Source: Schizophyllum amplum
Lineage: Eukaryota; Basidiomycota; Agaricomycetes; Agaricales; Schizophyllaceae
Length of the DNA: 64,000 bases
NCBI GenBank assembly: GCA_007026445.1
Contig: VDMD01000001.1
Location: forward strand, 2,790,001-2,854,000
Direction: 5' to 3'
Part shown: piece by piece, positions 1-11,929 of the stretch
How positions within the stretch are numbered: the stretch's first letter is position 1
Layout of the letters: every line of letters begins with the position of its first letter
Translations under genes and position numbers: made by a program
Notes under the pieces: model-generated
Told to the model about the DNA's origin: nothing
What the model saw: the letters and a program-made list of their open reading frames with translations, nothing else
The model's database searches: none

Positions 1-1233
<1,233 letters not shown>

Positions 1234-2142
1234 GATGGGAGATGGAAAGATGAAGAGGGAATGAAGATTCTGGGCCAAGGGACGCTGCCCTTATAAGGCG
1301 CCGCCCGTGAGCGCCGTGCTCATCGATTGAGAGAGAAGGTGAGCATCATTGACGTGGGTAGGTGGCGGCAGTGCGGCTATCTGCTTCATTAGACAGAGGG
1401 TTGACGCCAAACGGTCTCGCGACGGGGCTCTGGGTGGCGGCCTTGAGCGGGCTCGCGTTCCGTTCTTGATTGGGCGATCGCCGTATCGTGTGGCCGGTGA
1501 CATGTGACAGTTCATGTGCGTGACAGATGTTCTCCAAATGTTCTCAGTGCCATGTTCCTCGAAGGTGGCCCTCGATTGCCAATGTGAACAGCTAAATGTA
1601 TGGCCGCAGATCATACATGATAGGCTGTTGCTGTGGGCAACAGACTGGCTAAATTACTGTCACGGTAATTTTGGCTGGATCTTGCCTTAACCTTGCCACC
1701 CTTGAAGCTTTGAACCCTTCGCCCTCTCAAGTACCTTGAGACTTATCGTTTATCTTCGACGTGCTCTGTACAGATGTATTGGATAGGGTATGTTCTCAAG
1801 GTGCACAAGATGCGCTCGCGGCTGCACAGTGGCCAACTCAGCCGGGGGATCGACATTCCACACGTGACGCTGACATCTCGGAAGTTCAACTTCAGGTCTC
1901 TCGCACGTCCTCTCGAGTCCTCCTCAACGAACGCAACTGAAGGGAGTGCCAATCCGGATCCGAGAGCAAGTATTTATACGAGACAAACCATGAATCGCAA
2001 CCCCGAAACCGCCTCTTGCCCACAACCCAGGGCTACGTCCTCCCACGCTCGAGCATGGATCGAGATAAAGCCAGCCGTATAAAGTTACGACGACGACACC
2101 TTCAGAGTCCAGACGACCTACATACACGTCTAATCCACCCCA
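1234..2142. other. Intergenic, divergent promoter region
   Basis: About 0.9 kb between the divergent OYE and PP2C start codons. Open frames here overlap on both strands and match nothing I recognise. It most likely holds the two promoters; I could not assign a specific regulatory site. Confidence 0.6.
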
Positions 2143-3782
2143 ATGCCTGCGAAGAAGCAGACTGACCTCGGCCGCGGCGACTACGGCGACGAGACATGGG
2201 ACTACACCCCGCTCACCGGCGCGGCCCTCGATGAGGCTTTCCACTGTGCCCTTCGAGCACATGGCACCTTCGACGGCACGGACTTCGTCTCCTTCCAGCC
2301 CAGCACGCAGAAGTCGCAGGACCGGCACGTCCTCGAGAACATCGAGATCGGAGGGCGCGTCTGGCGGTTGCGGTGTATCTTCGATGGTGCGTGCCCCCTT
2401 GGCTTCATCGCGCCGCATATTGACGTCTAGCAGGCCATGCCGGTCACGCCGCCGTCGACTTTATCCAACGGTCCATAGTCCCTGCCCTCCAAGCACGCCT
2501 CGCAGACGCAGTCGCGCAGGCTGATCCGCCAGCGGAGGACGCGGTGGCCGGTGCCCTGTCGGGCGCGCTGCTCGCGATCGATGAGACGATCGGCACGGAG
2601 GCGCGCGCGCTGTTCCCACAAGACATCAGTATGATGTCCGGCGAGGAGCTGCTAGTGATCGCAGACGATCACAGGAACGGCGGCAGCGGCGCGAACCACG
2701 AGAAGCTCCTCCGATGCAAGAGCGGGTCGACGGCGCTTGTCGCGCTACTCGATCCGGAGTGCAAGGAGCTGTGGGTAGCGTCGCTTGGCGACTGTACTGC
2801 AGGTGAGTGTCCGCTTAGGTCGGAAAGGGACCGTGCTGACGAGATTGTAGCACTGTGCACAAGGAGGGAAGCGGGAGGACCGTGGGAGGTGGTCAATCTC
2901 AGCTCCAATCATAATGGGGTGGATCCGGAGGAGGCGGCGCGCGTGAAGTCAGAACACCCTGGAGAGGAGGAGGCCATGTTGAACAGCCGGGTCGTTGGCA
3001 CCATTGCGGTCACAAGAGGTACGATGCTGTCTCCCCGCCAACTTTTCCCGCTTTGGCCTGCATCCCTTCTTCTCTGCAGCATACCCTCCATCATCAGAAT
3101 CACAGAGTCTAGCACACAGCTGCCACATAACCTTTTCCCTCATCTCCCTGGTCACCTTACTGCCATGTCCCTTCTATTATCTTTGTCATCTTGCTAACCA
3201 CTCCTCCCAGCCCTGGGCGACTTCTTCTGCAAATACCCCTCCGATTTCGTCCGCCGCGTGCTCGTCGCCTCGGACCCATTCCCCAATTTCTCAGCCACGT
3301 CGCTCGACGGGTTCCTCTCCCGCCTCCGCACACCGCCGTATGTGAGCGCCACGCCAGACGTGCGGTGGGCGAAAGTGGGAAGCGCAACCGAACAGCCGTC
3401 AACCGCCGAGCAGCCGCCTCTGAGCGACGCGGAGTCGTCGCCCGCCGAGCAGCTCCTCGTCATGTTCTCCGACGGCCTGCCCGACTGCGTGCTGGACGAC
3501 TTCTCGTGTGCGGAGCCCTACCTGCGCGTCCTCCCGCGCATCCTCGACCGCGCAAGCAGCTCGAAGGGAGTCAATCTCGCCGCGGAGGTCGTGCGCGAGA
3601 CGCTCGCTGGCGGGGCGGAGTACATGCCAGAGATGCAAGCGGCGAGGGATGGGGAGGACGTGAAGGCAGGACCGGAGGTCTCGAGTGCAGAACGCGATGA
3701 CCGCCTATCGCAACTTGTCACGTTGGAAGAGGACGGTAAGTGGCTGGACGACGTGACGGTGCTGGTGCATAGACTGCTGTAG
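2143..3782 (+). CDS. PP2C-type protein phosphatase (Ptc5/PDP-like)
   Basis: Metal-dependent serine/threonine phosphatase. Four coding blocks joined by short introns give one continuous PP2C fold. The metal motif FDGHAGHAAVDF spans the first intron (donor at GATG/gtgcgt). Then come KSGSTALVALL and LWVASLGDCTA, the latter also interrupted by an intron. NLSSNHNGVDPEEAARV, EHPGEEEAMLNSRVVG and IAVTRALGDFFCKYP follow, then LLVMFSDGLPDCV and the C-terminal KWLDDVTVLVHRLL. The EHPGEE...RVVG...AVTRALGD pattern resembles Ptc5 and pyruvate dehydrogenase phosphatases more than Ptc1-4. No clear mitochondrial presequence is visible (MPAKKQTDLGRGDYGD), so a mitochondrial role is not supported by the N-terminus. 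Start chosen as the first ATG in frame with the PP2C block; the stop is a TAG. Confidence 0.9.
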
Positions 3783-4300
3783 CCAGCTGTGCGGCTGACG
3801 CGCTGAGGAACTGTGGCGTCCTTTGAACGGTATCCTCCTTGTACTTATGACTTGAAGATAAGATATTCCTTCTCATCGCCAAGGGTAGCTGATTTTCAGT
3901 ATGTGTTGAGTGCATAGGGGAGGGAACATCATGCAGCACGGGCAGGCAGATATGAAAGTACTATTACTACTACTTAGTACCAATGGCAGGTGAGGGTCGC
4001 CACCCCGAAGATACCGACGCTTTGTGGCATCGGATTCGTTCCTCAACTCCAACTTCTCAATGAACCGTGCTTGACGGACTCGATTCAAAGCCACACGAGT
4101 TTAGAGCTTTCTGCGTCCTTAGACGTGTGTCCTCTCTCTGTAGGACACGGTTTGAGTCATGAATCGAGCCAAAATATGAGATACACTGTACGCAACCCCG
4201 ATTCTCAGCCGATGCATCTGACTCGTGCCAGTGTTTTGGGTGCTGCTCGTGAAAGAGCGACGATCGGACATACATGAGCGCCCATGACATGGTAGTCGAG

Positions 4301-4332
4301 ATCTGTTGGCCCACCGCACACCCGCCGAAGCG
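4301..4332. repeat. Degenerate duplicate of the block at 4990-5021
   Basis: Shares most bases with 4990-5021, centred on TGTTGGCC...CCGAAGCG. In both places the reverse strand reads as the 3' end of an intron ending CCAACAG, with a GTGAGT donor about 60 nt upstream. This suggests that an exon-intron boundary was copied along with the sequence. Confidence 0.55.
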
Positions 4333-4709
4333 CACATACATCAGACAAGAGACAGAGGGGGAACACTCACGGCAACCACGTTCTCGATATGCGGCTTCGA
4401 GAGCCTCCAAAAAGACACTGATAATGACTCAGCCCATAGCTAGAACACGCCAAGACTCAGTGGACTTACCGACAGAGCTACCCAACATGCAACTTCAACC
4501 ACTGAGAAGGCTCCCGCACCTGTTGTAATCTGCACCTGCTTCTCGTGGTGTCCGCGCTCAACGCTGCGTCTCCCGCGCTCAGGGCTGCATGACAGCCACT
4601 CCTTGGTACCGCTTTCATGCCCTCGTCTTCATGGAGGCGCGTGGCATGGCTGTACTTATCAGCGACGCCGTCGACATGTAAAGAAGGGTCTTACAATGTC
4701 ACCGCCATC

Positions 4710-4971
4710 GACAAGCTGTACACCCACTTGGCATTCTTCCGTACGACCACATCTGAGGGGCAGTCAGGAACGGGGGACGGTGCTCGAAGCCAAAGCCGAC
4801 ATACTTGTTTGACAATCAAAGGCGCGCTTTGTCCTGGCTCACGCTCGTACGCAAGCCAGGGCGCCAGTTGGCCCTCCCAGAGTGGGAGGTTCACCCTTGG
4901 GCCACGATGAGGCCTGGCGCCGGCACACCACCAATGGTGATGTACCTATTCCAAGGGATCTTGAGGCACAC
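4710..4971. repeat. Local duplicate, copy 1
   Basis: Pairs with 5430-5696. Both start with a nearly 21-bp identical block (ACAAGCTGTACACCCACTTG). After 125-129 diverged bases both carry a block of about 116 bp at roughly 90% identity, running from CCAGG-CGCCAGTTGG to CCTTGAGGCACAC. The shared 116-bp block reads on the reverse strand as CLKIPWNRYITIGG in this copy. Confidence 0.8.
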
Positions 4972-5429
4972 GGTCTTGATGCAGGCAAGCTCTGTTGGCC
5001 TACGGCACACTCGCCGAAGCGTCCGTCAGCCTCAAGGTATATGATATCGCACTCACTGGTGTCCCGCCACCATCCCCAATCTGGACCATCCATATTTATG
5101 AACTCAAAAAACCAAAAGCTGCGTTGAAGTCAGCGCACTGAGATATAGCTCATGCGTGAGATTGTGACGCACCGGCTGTGCCCTTCCAGATGCATATTTA
5201 ACCCCACAAAAAGGCTCCCGCAAAGTGCGATCGACACCTGATTGAGGCAGCCACTTGCACCTAATGCGCTCGCGATTACACCTCGGCACCCCAGCTAAAC
5301 GGGTACCCTATGACGAACCCTTGCCAAGGTCGCGGCCTCGGCTTACTTGAGGACACATCGACAGGGCTGCAGACTGTAAGATGCGATAAAGACGCAAAGA
5401 ACAAGGTTGCTCACCGAAGGGACGTTGTT

Positions 5430-5696
5430 GACAAGCTGTACACCCACTTGAGAAGTTGCTGAATGGCAGGTAGTCGGGTCTGGAGTCAATCAGCAAGCGC
5501 AGCGGATCACGTCCCAAGTGGCGTACCTTGTACAGTCAACGTGTCCGCGGTTTTACCCAGCCTGCGCTCGCGCGCAGACCAGGACGCCAGTTGGCCCTCC
5601 CAAACGGGGAGGTTCACCCTTGGGCCACGATGAGGCCTGGCGCCGGCACAACACCAAGTGGTGATGCACCTATCCCAAGGGACCTTGAGGCACACA
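5430..5696. repeat. Local duplicate, copy 2
   Basis: Second copy of the 4710-4971 unit, in the same orientation and about 720 bp downstream. A one-base length difference in the middle of the shared block (CACTTGGTG against CATTGGTG) changes the reverse-strand frame: CLKVPWDRCITTW here against CLKIPWNRYITIGG in copy 1. At most one copy can therefore keep the ancestral frame through this point. Confidence 0.8.
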
Positions 5697-5838
5697 CTGG
5701 ACTTGAGGAAACCAACGTCGGCCTTGTAAAGCAGCTAGGAATCTCGAAGAGTCTTGAAGATCTTGAGTTTGTAAGAGCAAGTTTGCGCGTCGATCTTCAT
5801 GTTTTTTCCAGTACCTGGAGGACGATCAGCGTGATAGA

Positions 5839-6240
5839 TCACGAGAAGAGGGTGAAGAGACGTACAAGAGCACCGCCAGGTAATGAGGCGCAATTTGGGG
5901 CGTTGTCGAAGTCGAGAAGCTGCATAGAGCGTGAGCAGATGGCAGATAGGGCAGGCATAGCAGCGCACCATACGTCCAACCAGCATTTAGCTTGATCTCC
6001 AGCAGAACCGTAGACCGCGACGAGAGCCACCAGAACGTAGTAGAGCCGACACAATGTGGCGAGATCGGGAAGAGGCAGGGGAGGGGAGCCAGACCACTGT
6101 AGGTATATGATAGGCGAGAAGAAGAATATCGGACGATAACAGAAAGGGTCAGCGACACGACAACGGTCAGGAGACGACGAGAACGAAGTGTGGCGCGATA
6201 CCGAAGAACGATGAGAAGGTAGAGAACGGTAGTAGGCCAT
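5839..6240 (-). CDS. Possible small hydrophobic protein, unrecognised
   Basis: A 133-residue open frame starting MAYYRSLPSHRSS with a hydrophobic stretch (LYYVLVALVAVYGSAG), placed about 115 nt behind a minus-strand TATA box. A second overlapping frame (SLTLSVIVRYSSSRL onward) and a third starting MPLDGLLPFSTFSSFFGIA are equally hydrophobic. The true product may therefore be spliced from more than one frame. No family is recognised. The case for transcription rests mainly on the TATA element and the C/T-rich leader; the exact protein is unresolved. Confidence 0.25.
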   Translation of the reverse strand: MAYYRSLPSHRSSVSRHTSFSSSPDRCRVADPFCYRPIFFFSPIIYLQWSGSPPLPLPDLATLCRLYYVLVALVAVYGSAGDQAKCWLDVWCAAMPALSAICSRSMQLLDFDNAPNCASLPGGALVRLFTLFS

Positions 6241-6355
6241 CTAGAGGCATGAACGGAGAGTGCAAAAAGCCGAGAGCAGACGTCTGTTGCGGGGGGAGAA
6301 AGGGGGGTGGCGGAAGGGAAGAGAGATGAGTGAGGGTCCAGGCGATGCGGCCGCT

Positions 6356-6364
6356 CTTATATAC
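6356..6364 (-). promoter_or_regulatory. TATA box (GTATATAAG on the minus strand)
   Basis: Reads GTATATAAG on the reverse strand. A C/T-rich leader (CTTCCCTTCCGCCACCCCCC) and ATGs at about 6250 and 6240 follow. Typical of basidiomycete core promoters, and supports minus-strand transcription across 5.8-6.3 kb. Confidence 0.5.
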
Positions 6365-6803
6365 CCATGTCCGGCCGGTGCGAAGCCGGGGTCACACTAG
6401 GTCTCAACACAATGACCATGTGCACAGCCGGCCAAGTAGGCGGGCATCAGTACTGGCGAGCGGCATCATGGTCTATATCGAACGGCAGGCAACCCGGCAG
6501 CCACAAACGAGCCACAAAGACGACACCTCAGGACGAGACCTGACGACACAAACAAACCCAAATGGAACCAAAAAAAGGTCCCGTGAGTGATGCTAATGTT
6601 TATCACATGGGCTCACCATGTGCATCACCCAGATCAGATCTCGACAGGCTGAGGAGTCTTGAGGAGTGCGACCCGAGCCAAGTCCTTGCACGGGTCATAT
6701 TCATCTCCTGCCACTCCATTCATGCAATATCAATCCATATATATTGTTGTTCTCATCCAGAGTAAGTGCACAGAACGCGGTCACGAATATAATGACCTCG
6801 AAC
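6365..6803. other. Intergenic
   Basis: Nothing recognisable between the TATA element and the 3' end of the amidohydrolase gene; probably its 3' UTR and spacer. Confidence 0.5.
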
Positions 6804-9800
6804 CTAATCCATCAATTCAACAATCCCCCTCCTAGGCGACACGATACCCGCCACTTTGCTCTCCATCGACAGAAGGTCTCCGCCGCTAGTCACAACGAGG
6901 TCACCGTCTTCAGAGGGCAGTCCGAGCAGCTTCTCCAAGTTCGTCGATGCGAGCGCGAGCGCGTCTGCCTTCGAGATTTCGCCAAACATCTCCAGCGCAG
7001 CCTGCAAGAAAGGCATTTTAAGGTCAGCGTCAACTGATACATAAGTCGAGACGCACCCAAGCCACGTCAAAGCGAGTGTTACGCGCGCTCCAGGGCTCCT
7101 GAATGCCAATCCCGACCGTCACATTATTCTCAAGCAGCAAGCCAGGCGCGTTGTAGTGCGAAATCGGCGGACCGGGAAGACTGAACACATTCAGCCGACT
7201 TATCACTATTACACGCAGCTTCCGAATACTCACATTCTGCGGGACTCCCAGGTGCCAGGGAACGGCCGCGATGGGTTGAGGATGACGCCGATCTGCGCCT
7301 CGCCGATCTCCTTCGCGAGCAGGTGCGCCTCCGTCGCACCTGCAAAGGTGACTTGCAGCTTGACGTTCCTCGCTTGTTCGACCTCAGCCTTGAGCAATAT
7401 GAGCGTCGCCATAACGTCCGCGCTGGACACATCGATGATGAGAGGGAGCACGCCCTGCAATATAGTGTAAGTGAACATCCATTTGCTCGCTACTAACGCA
7501 CGTACATCGACGACATCCCTGAACGCCATGCCGAGCTCGCCTTCGCCGCCGCCCAGCAGTAGCTTACGGAGTGCCGAGATCTGTGTGCTCACGCTCGTCG
7601 ACGAGGACATGCTGACAGAGACATGAAGGGCTGTGATCGGCTTCACCACCGAGCCTCCCTCAAGCTTGTGAGCAGCGCCGGTAGAGAAGGCGCAGCTGAG
7701 CCCGCTCAGGAAGCCGTACGAGGTGGGCGCGACAACACCGGTGGTGACGCCCGCACGGTTGGCGATCCTATGTCCGGATGATCAGCTGAGGTTGAGTGAA
7801 CGGTAGAGCAATCTTACAGAGCATCCCGCGTCGAGTATTGCAGACCATCGACAGCGCGAATGAGAGCCCCATTACCGCCAAGCATGGCGGGTTGTTTCGC
7901 AGTCAAATGATCCCCAACCGCACCGTCGCTGGTGGAGGCCTCTGCGGCGATGTGCTCAAGACCGAGAGGCGACCCGTACGAGATGAGCGCAGGACTGTCA
8001 ATATCATGAGTCGGCAGAGAAGACCGATGTACCGGAAGACACTCACGCAACGGACCCGCCCTGCAAGTTCACGTACTCGGCATCCGTCGAGCTTTCCTGC
8101 ACATCGCATGCGTAGCACATGAGCTTGCCGTCCTTTACGACGACGTTGACGTCGGCGCTTGGGAGCATCGCCTGCATGATCCTGTTGTCCTCACGCAAGA
8201 AGACGCTCGACACATTCGTGAAGACGACCGTCGACGAAGTCTTCTTCGGTACGAGGGGCGGCAGCCCCTCGTACTTGATCGCTGCCGCCTTCTCCTTCTC
8301 GAAGTCCGGTGTCTTGGGCACGCGCTGGAATGCTTCGGGTTTCTTCACGACGTTCGGCGAGTCGAGTTGGGGAATGCCATCGATCCACACCTGCTGGGGC
8401 GCGGCACCCAAAGCAAGTGGATGCGAGTCCCAGAGCACGATGTCGGCATCATAACCTGAAGGACGAGACAATTTAATTTATGCATTCAACATCGGAATCA
8501 GCCAGCCAGACCGACTGACCTTCCCGGACTGTGCCAATGCGGTGGTCCTGCCCCATGATGAAAGCGGGCGTCGTAGTGACAGCGCGAAGAGCAATCTCAG
8601 CCGGAAGGCCGTAGTAGTGCGCTTGCTGCGCTTCGTACAGCAGGTGTCGGGAGTTCAGAACGGGGTGGTCGCTCTGAGGTACGTCTCAGTTATACATATC
8701 ATGATCATGTAGGCATGAAGGAAGTTGCACCTTCATAACGACATTGATATCGTTGTCGGCTAGGATACTAGGCGCAAACTCAGAGCCACGGTATGCCTCA
8801 CGCTTGTAGCGAGCGTTCGTCGCGAAAAGCGCGACGGCCGGCGGTCCACCTATGGATGTTTGGTCAAACTGCACAAATCGCTTTGACCGTGACCACATAC
8901 CATACATCTTCTTCAAGAGGTCGGGTACAAGATACGTCTCATGAGCGTGGTGGAAGGCGGCGATGTGGAATTTGAACTCGTTCGTGATCTTCATTGCATA
9001 GCATGAGTAAAGAAGTACCGCTCAGATAGGTTTAACATACCCGAACCATGCCGTCGAGGTCAACAGCTTCGTAGCAGTGGTTGTGTACCTGGTAGGATGG
9101 TTGAGACGGGCAACTCAAGAACGGGAAATTCAAGTGCACCTTGACGCGACCGCGCAAGACATCTACCAGGGCTTCCCATTGCAGATCCTCTGGAAACTCG
9201 CCGATACCGTTCCATTGGCCAGCAGTCGCCTTGTCGCAATATTGGTCCTGGCTCTGCTTTATCTTCCGCGCCGTCTCGTAGCTGACAGAAGGTCAAAGGT
9301 TGACAGGCCTGGAGGAAGAGCTAGCCCACCCCTGACGGAATGCCCAAATCGTGTCCATGCGCGTACCACCGTACACGCGGCCTACAGAAGGTGAGCGCGC
9401 TGGTTTGAGACGTCACAGCAAACTCACTTGGGTTCTCGCCTTGAACGATGGTTCGCTGTGAGACTCCTTGACAGATCGAATGGAGTCAGGACATACCACA
9501 TGCGTGTCTGTAGGAAGAGGCTTAGCCATACGATTCTGATGAGATGGCGGCGGCAACTCACTTCATCTGCCTCCAGCGCGGGGGCAAGGACGAGTCGACA
9601 TCACTGCCGTTCAGGCCGAAGGGCGGCTCAAGCAGCATGGACGAAGGAGACCGCTCGTCCGTCGGGCGCAGCTTGATCACGAAAGCCTGTCCGCCTGTGA
9701 AGGTATCAGCGCCGGGAATGGACGTATGGAAAACGCAAAGTGTACCGATGGCGTCCGCAGAGCCAGGAAGCACAACCGCAGTAGTAAGACCACCGGAGAT

Positions 9801-10451
9801 GGAGAGCTTGTACGCGTCGTCATGCGTGTTGAGGCCGTCGATACTACGCAACCACGGCAGGACGAGGCCCTTGATGGAATTAGTATCGTCCCCGCCGAGG
9901 AGCTCAGGTGCACTGTCTACGCCGAGATGGCTGTGCATATCGACAATACTGAGGGGAGGTCAGTGAATTGGCATACCCAGCACTTAGCGGAGGACGCACC
10001 CTGGGGAAACCCAAGCTCCCTCAGCGTCGATGGTGTTCAGGTCGGCAGCGCTGTACTGCGCAAGCACACCAGCGTCGACAACACCCAGGCCCTTGATGCT
10101 ACCCTTGTCTAATAGAAGGTCACCCTTGATGATCTCGAGGCCATCGACGCGTCCGGTCCATATTGTCGCGTTGCGGAGGAGCGTAGCCTTCGTGCCCGGA
10201 ACGAAACGATCTGACTCCGTGCGCAGGTTGAAGTCAGGCGGAGGGCCTGGCTTCGTGTGCAAGTTGCGACACTTGTCGAGTGTTTGCTGCGCGTGGATGG
10301 GGACCGTGTGCTGATCGTCCTCGTCGAAGGCATCGAGTAGGAAGACCGGGAGGTAGAATGATAAGCATACAGCGACGAAGCAGAACGCTGTCAGACGGCG
10401 CAGACGCGTGCTGCGCGCCGTGGTGGGGGCGTCGAGCTCTGGGACGCCCAT
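6804..10451 (-). CDS. Amidohydrolase-family protein (CE9-like), membrane anchored
   Basis: Metal-dependent hydrolase of the amidohydrolase superfamily, in the group annotated in fungi as carbohydrate esterase family 9 or imidazolonepropionase-like. The start MGVPELDAPTT is followed by a basic patch and one hydrophobic segment (AFCFVAVCLSFYLPVFLLDAF, about residues 22-42), predicting a type II anchor with the catalytic part outside the cytosol. Next come LLRNATIWTGR, a glycine-rich composite-domain strand set, and DAEGAWVSPG. The metal-binding VDMHSHLGVDS leads into DDAYKLSISGGLTTAVVLPG. Later exons include SGYDADIVLWDSHPL, typical of the C-terminal composite domain, and FTNVSSVFLRED. The last exon ends GIVSPRRGIVELMD. 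The gene is split by many short introns. An in-frame upstream ATG at 10634 exists, but I preferred the one next to the anchor. The natural substrate is unknown. Confidence 0.85.
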
Positions 10452-10924
10452 CGTGGTCGAGAGCAAGAGGCGCGTACCAGGGATGACGCGACAGACGAAC
10501 GCCACACGCGGAAGCAATCTAGTACAGCGCGCCGACGAACTGCCTAAAATGGCAAGTACTAGGTAGCTCCCTCCATCAGCATTCCTGCTCCCATCTCCCG
10601 TGCTAAGTACGTGCCATTGATATTTACTCTCCACTTGTTATCCAGGCTATTCAGCTAGCTTTCCGATGCGAATATAGATGCGCGCGCGAGTTAGCAGCCT
10701 CACTTCTGTCGTTGCGGGCGCAGTGCGCGGCGCTCCTTACGAGTCATCGTGGGACGCTTGAAGTTTCCCAAGGACATGAACATGGCGCAAGTGCTCTTCC
10801 CGGCATCACTCCAGTCAGCAATAAACGCTCTTCAAGGAGTCTCCATCACAATGGTTGGTACAAGCTCACCAAGCGAATCATCTCCGCGACGCCACCGTGC
10901 AAGCTTAGCGATTCGGTGTTTATG
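10452..10924. other. Divergent promoter region
   Basis: About 0.5 kb between the starts of the amidohydrolase (-) and RNase H (+) genes. Apart from the TATA box listed next, I see no specific site. Confidence 0.5.
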
Positions 10925-10932
10925 TATATATA
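10925..10932 (+). promoter_or_regulatory. TATA box (TATATATA)
   Basis: TATATATA lies about 40 nt upstream of the RNase H start codon, in a sensible core-promoter position with a very short leader. Confidence 0.6.
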
Positions 10933-10971
10933 GGCGGTCGTCTGCCTATCCCTCGCAAGTACGCGCCCGAT

Positions 10972-11790
10972 ATGCCTCTTCTTGCCCTCAGAGCGACTCG
11001 CCGGTCCTATCTTTCTCGTCATTCGTTCTTTCGCAACAAAACTACGAAAGCCACAGCAGCCGTCGCAACACAGGCCTCCAACAAGACGAAAGACAGCCCA
11101 CCTCGCGTCAGCACCGCCGAGAAGCAAAATAGTACCACGAAACAAAAGCAGTCTGTCCACCTTTCCGACATCCCGAAGCCCTCCAGCTCTTCTCATGCTC
11201 GGCAAACTCCTGCTGCAGTCCCGCCTCGAAATCGAAAGGCCGAAGATTTTGCTGGTAGGATGCGGATCTCCGGGACAGACAAAACCAAAGACGAGGCGGC
11301 CAAGGCTCACCGTATTCTGGTCGAACCATGGCTTAGCGCGCCGGAGCACTTGATCATCTACACCGACGGATCGCGGCGCATATACGGAGGGAGGAAGCGC
11401 GTTGGCGCAGGCGTAGTCGCCTATCGCATGGGTCGCGAGGTCGACTCGTTCGTGCGCGGCCTAGCTGACGGCGCCGACGATTACGACGGCGAGGTCGCCG
11501 CTCTCGAACTCGCGGCCCTATTCGCCGTGAATTACGTGAAGGACTATCCCCGCGTCCATCACATTCACTTTTTCAGCGATCACATGTCGGCGGTCGAGGC
11601 CGTCTTCAGTTTGAAGGGGTCGCGTATATTTTACGAGTGCATCTGTGCAGCTCTAGACGGTGACAAAGGGCTCGAAGTGGATCTGGCGTGGTGCCCAGGG
11701 CACAAGGCGATTGTAGGGAACCAACGTGCGGACTCGCTGGCGAAAATTGCCAGCGCGGAGACCTTCTGGACGCCGCCGGGGACGCGATAG
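10972..11790 (+). CDS. Stand-alone RNase H domain protein
   Basis: A 272-residue single-exon protein. The C-terminal half is an RNase H fold that would cut RNA in RNA/DNA hybrids. All catalytic carboxylates are visible: D132 in IIYTDGS, E174 in DDYDGEVAALELAAL, D203 in HFFSDHMSAVEAVF and D254 in GNQRADSLAKIAS, plus H244 in WCPGHKA. The sequence resembles the RNase H domain of fungal retrotransposon polyproteins, but no reverse transcriptase or integrase is attached. The N-terminus (MPLLALRATRRSYLSRHSFF) is rich in Arg, Ser and Leu with no acidic residues, which looks like a mitochondrial presequence. Residues 30-115 are low-complexity linker. It has its own TATA box, no introns and no stops. 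Either a domesticated transposon domain or a diverged cellular RNase HI. Confidence 0.8.
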   Translation: MPLLALRATRRSYLSRHSFFRNKTTKATAAVATQASNKTKDSPPRVSTAEKQNSTTKQKQSVHLSDIPKPSSSSHARQTPAAVPPRNRKAEDFAGRMRISGTDKTKDEAAKAHRILVEPWLSAPEHLIIYTDGSRRIYGGRKRVGAGVVAYRMGREVDSFVRGLADGADDYDGEVAALELAALFAVNYVKDYPRVHHIHFFSDHMSAVEAVFSLKGSRIFYECICAALDGDKGLEVDLAWCPGHKAIVGNQRADSLAKIASAETFWTPPGTR

Positions 11791-11929
11791 CTGTACTTAT
11801 ATCTCGAAAGTCGGCAAGTCCTCCATGTTTTCTGGGCTGATAAAGCTGTCAATTATCACCGTTTCTGATATGCATTAGCTTACCCAACGGCCTGTGATGC
11901 ACACACCATGGAGTGAACTAAGTAGACGC

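Larger units (their letters stand above)
3783..5838. other. Gene-poor stretch with locally duplicated segments
   Basis: No recognisable protein family. The stretch contains the repeated blocks listed separately. On the minus strand one block can be spliced into a small protein: ATG at 5093, MDGPDWGWWRDT, exon edges at 5057, 4991, 4895 and 4833 with GT/AG ends, stop at 4764. The resulting roughly 67-residue product contains CLKIPWNRYITIGG and APGLIVAQG and matches nothing I know, so I do not list it as a gene. Confidence 0.4.
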
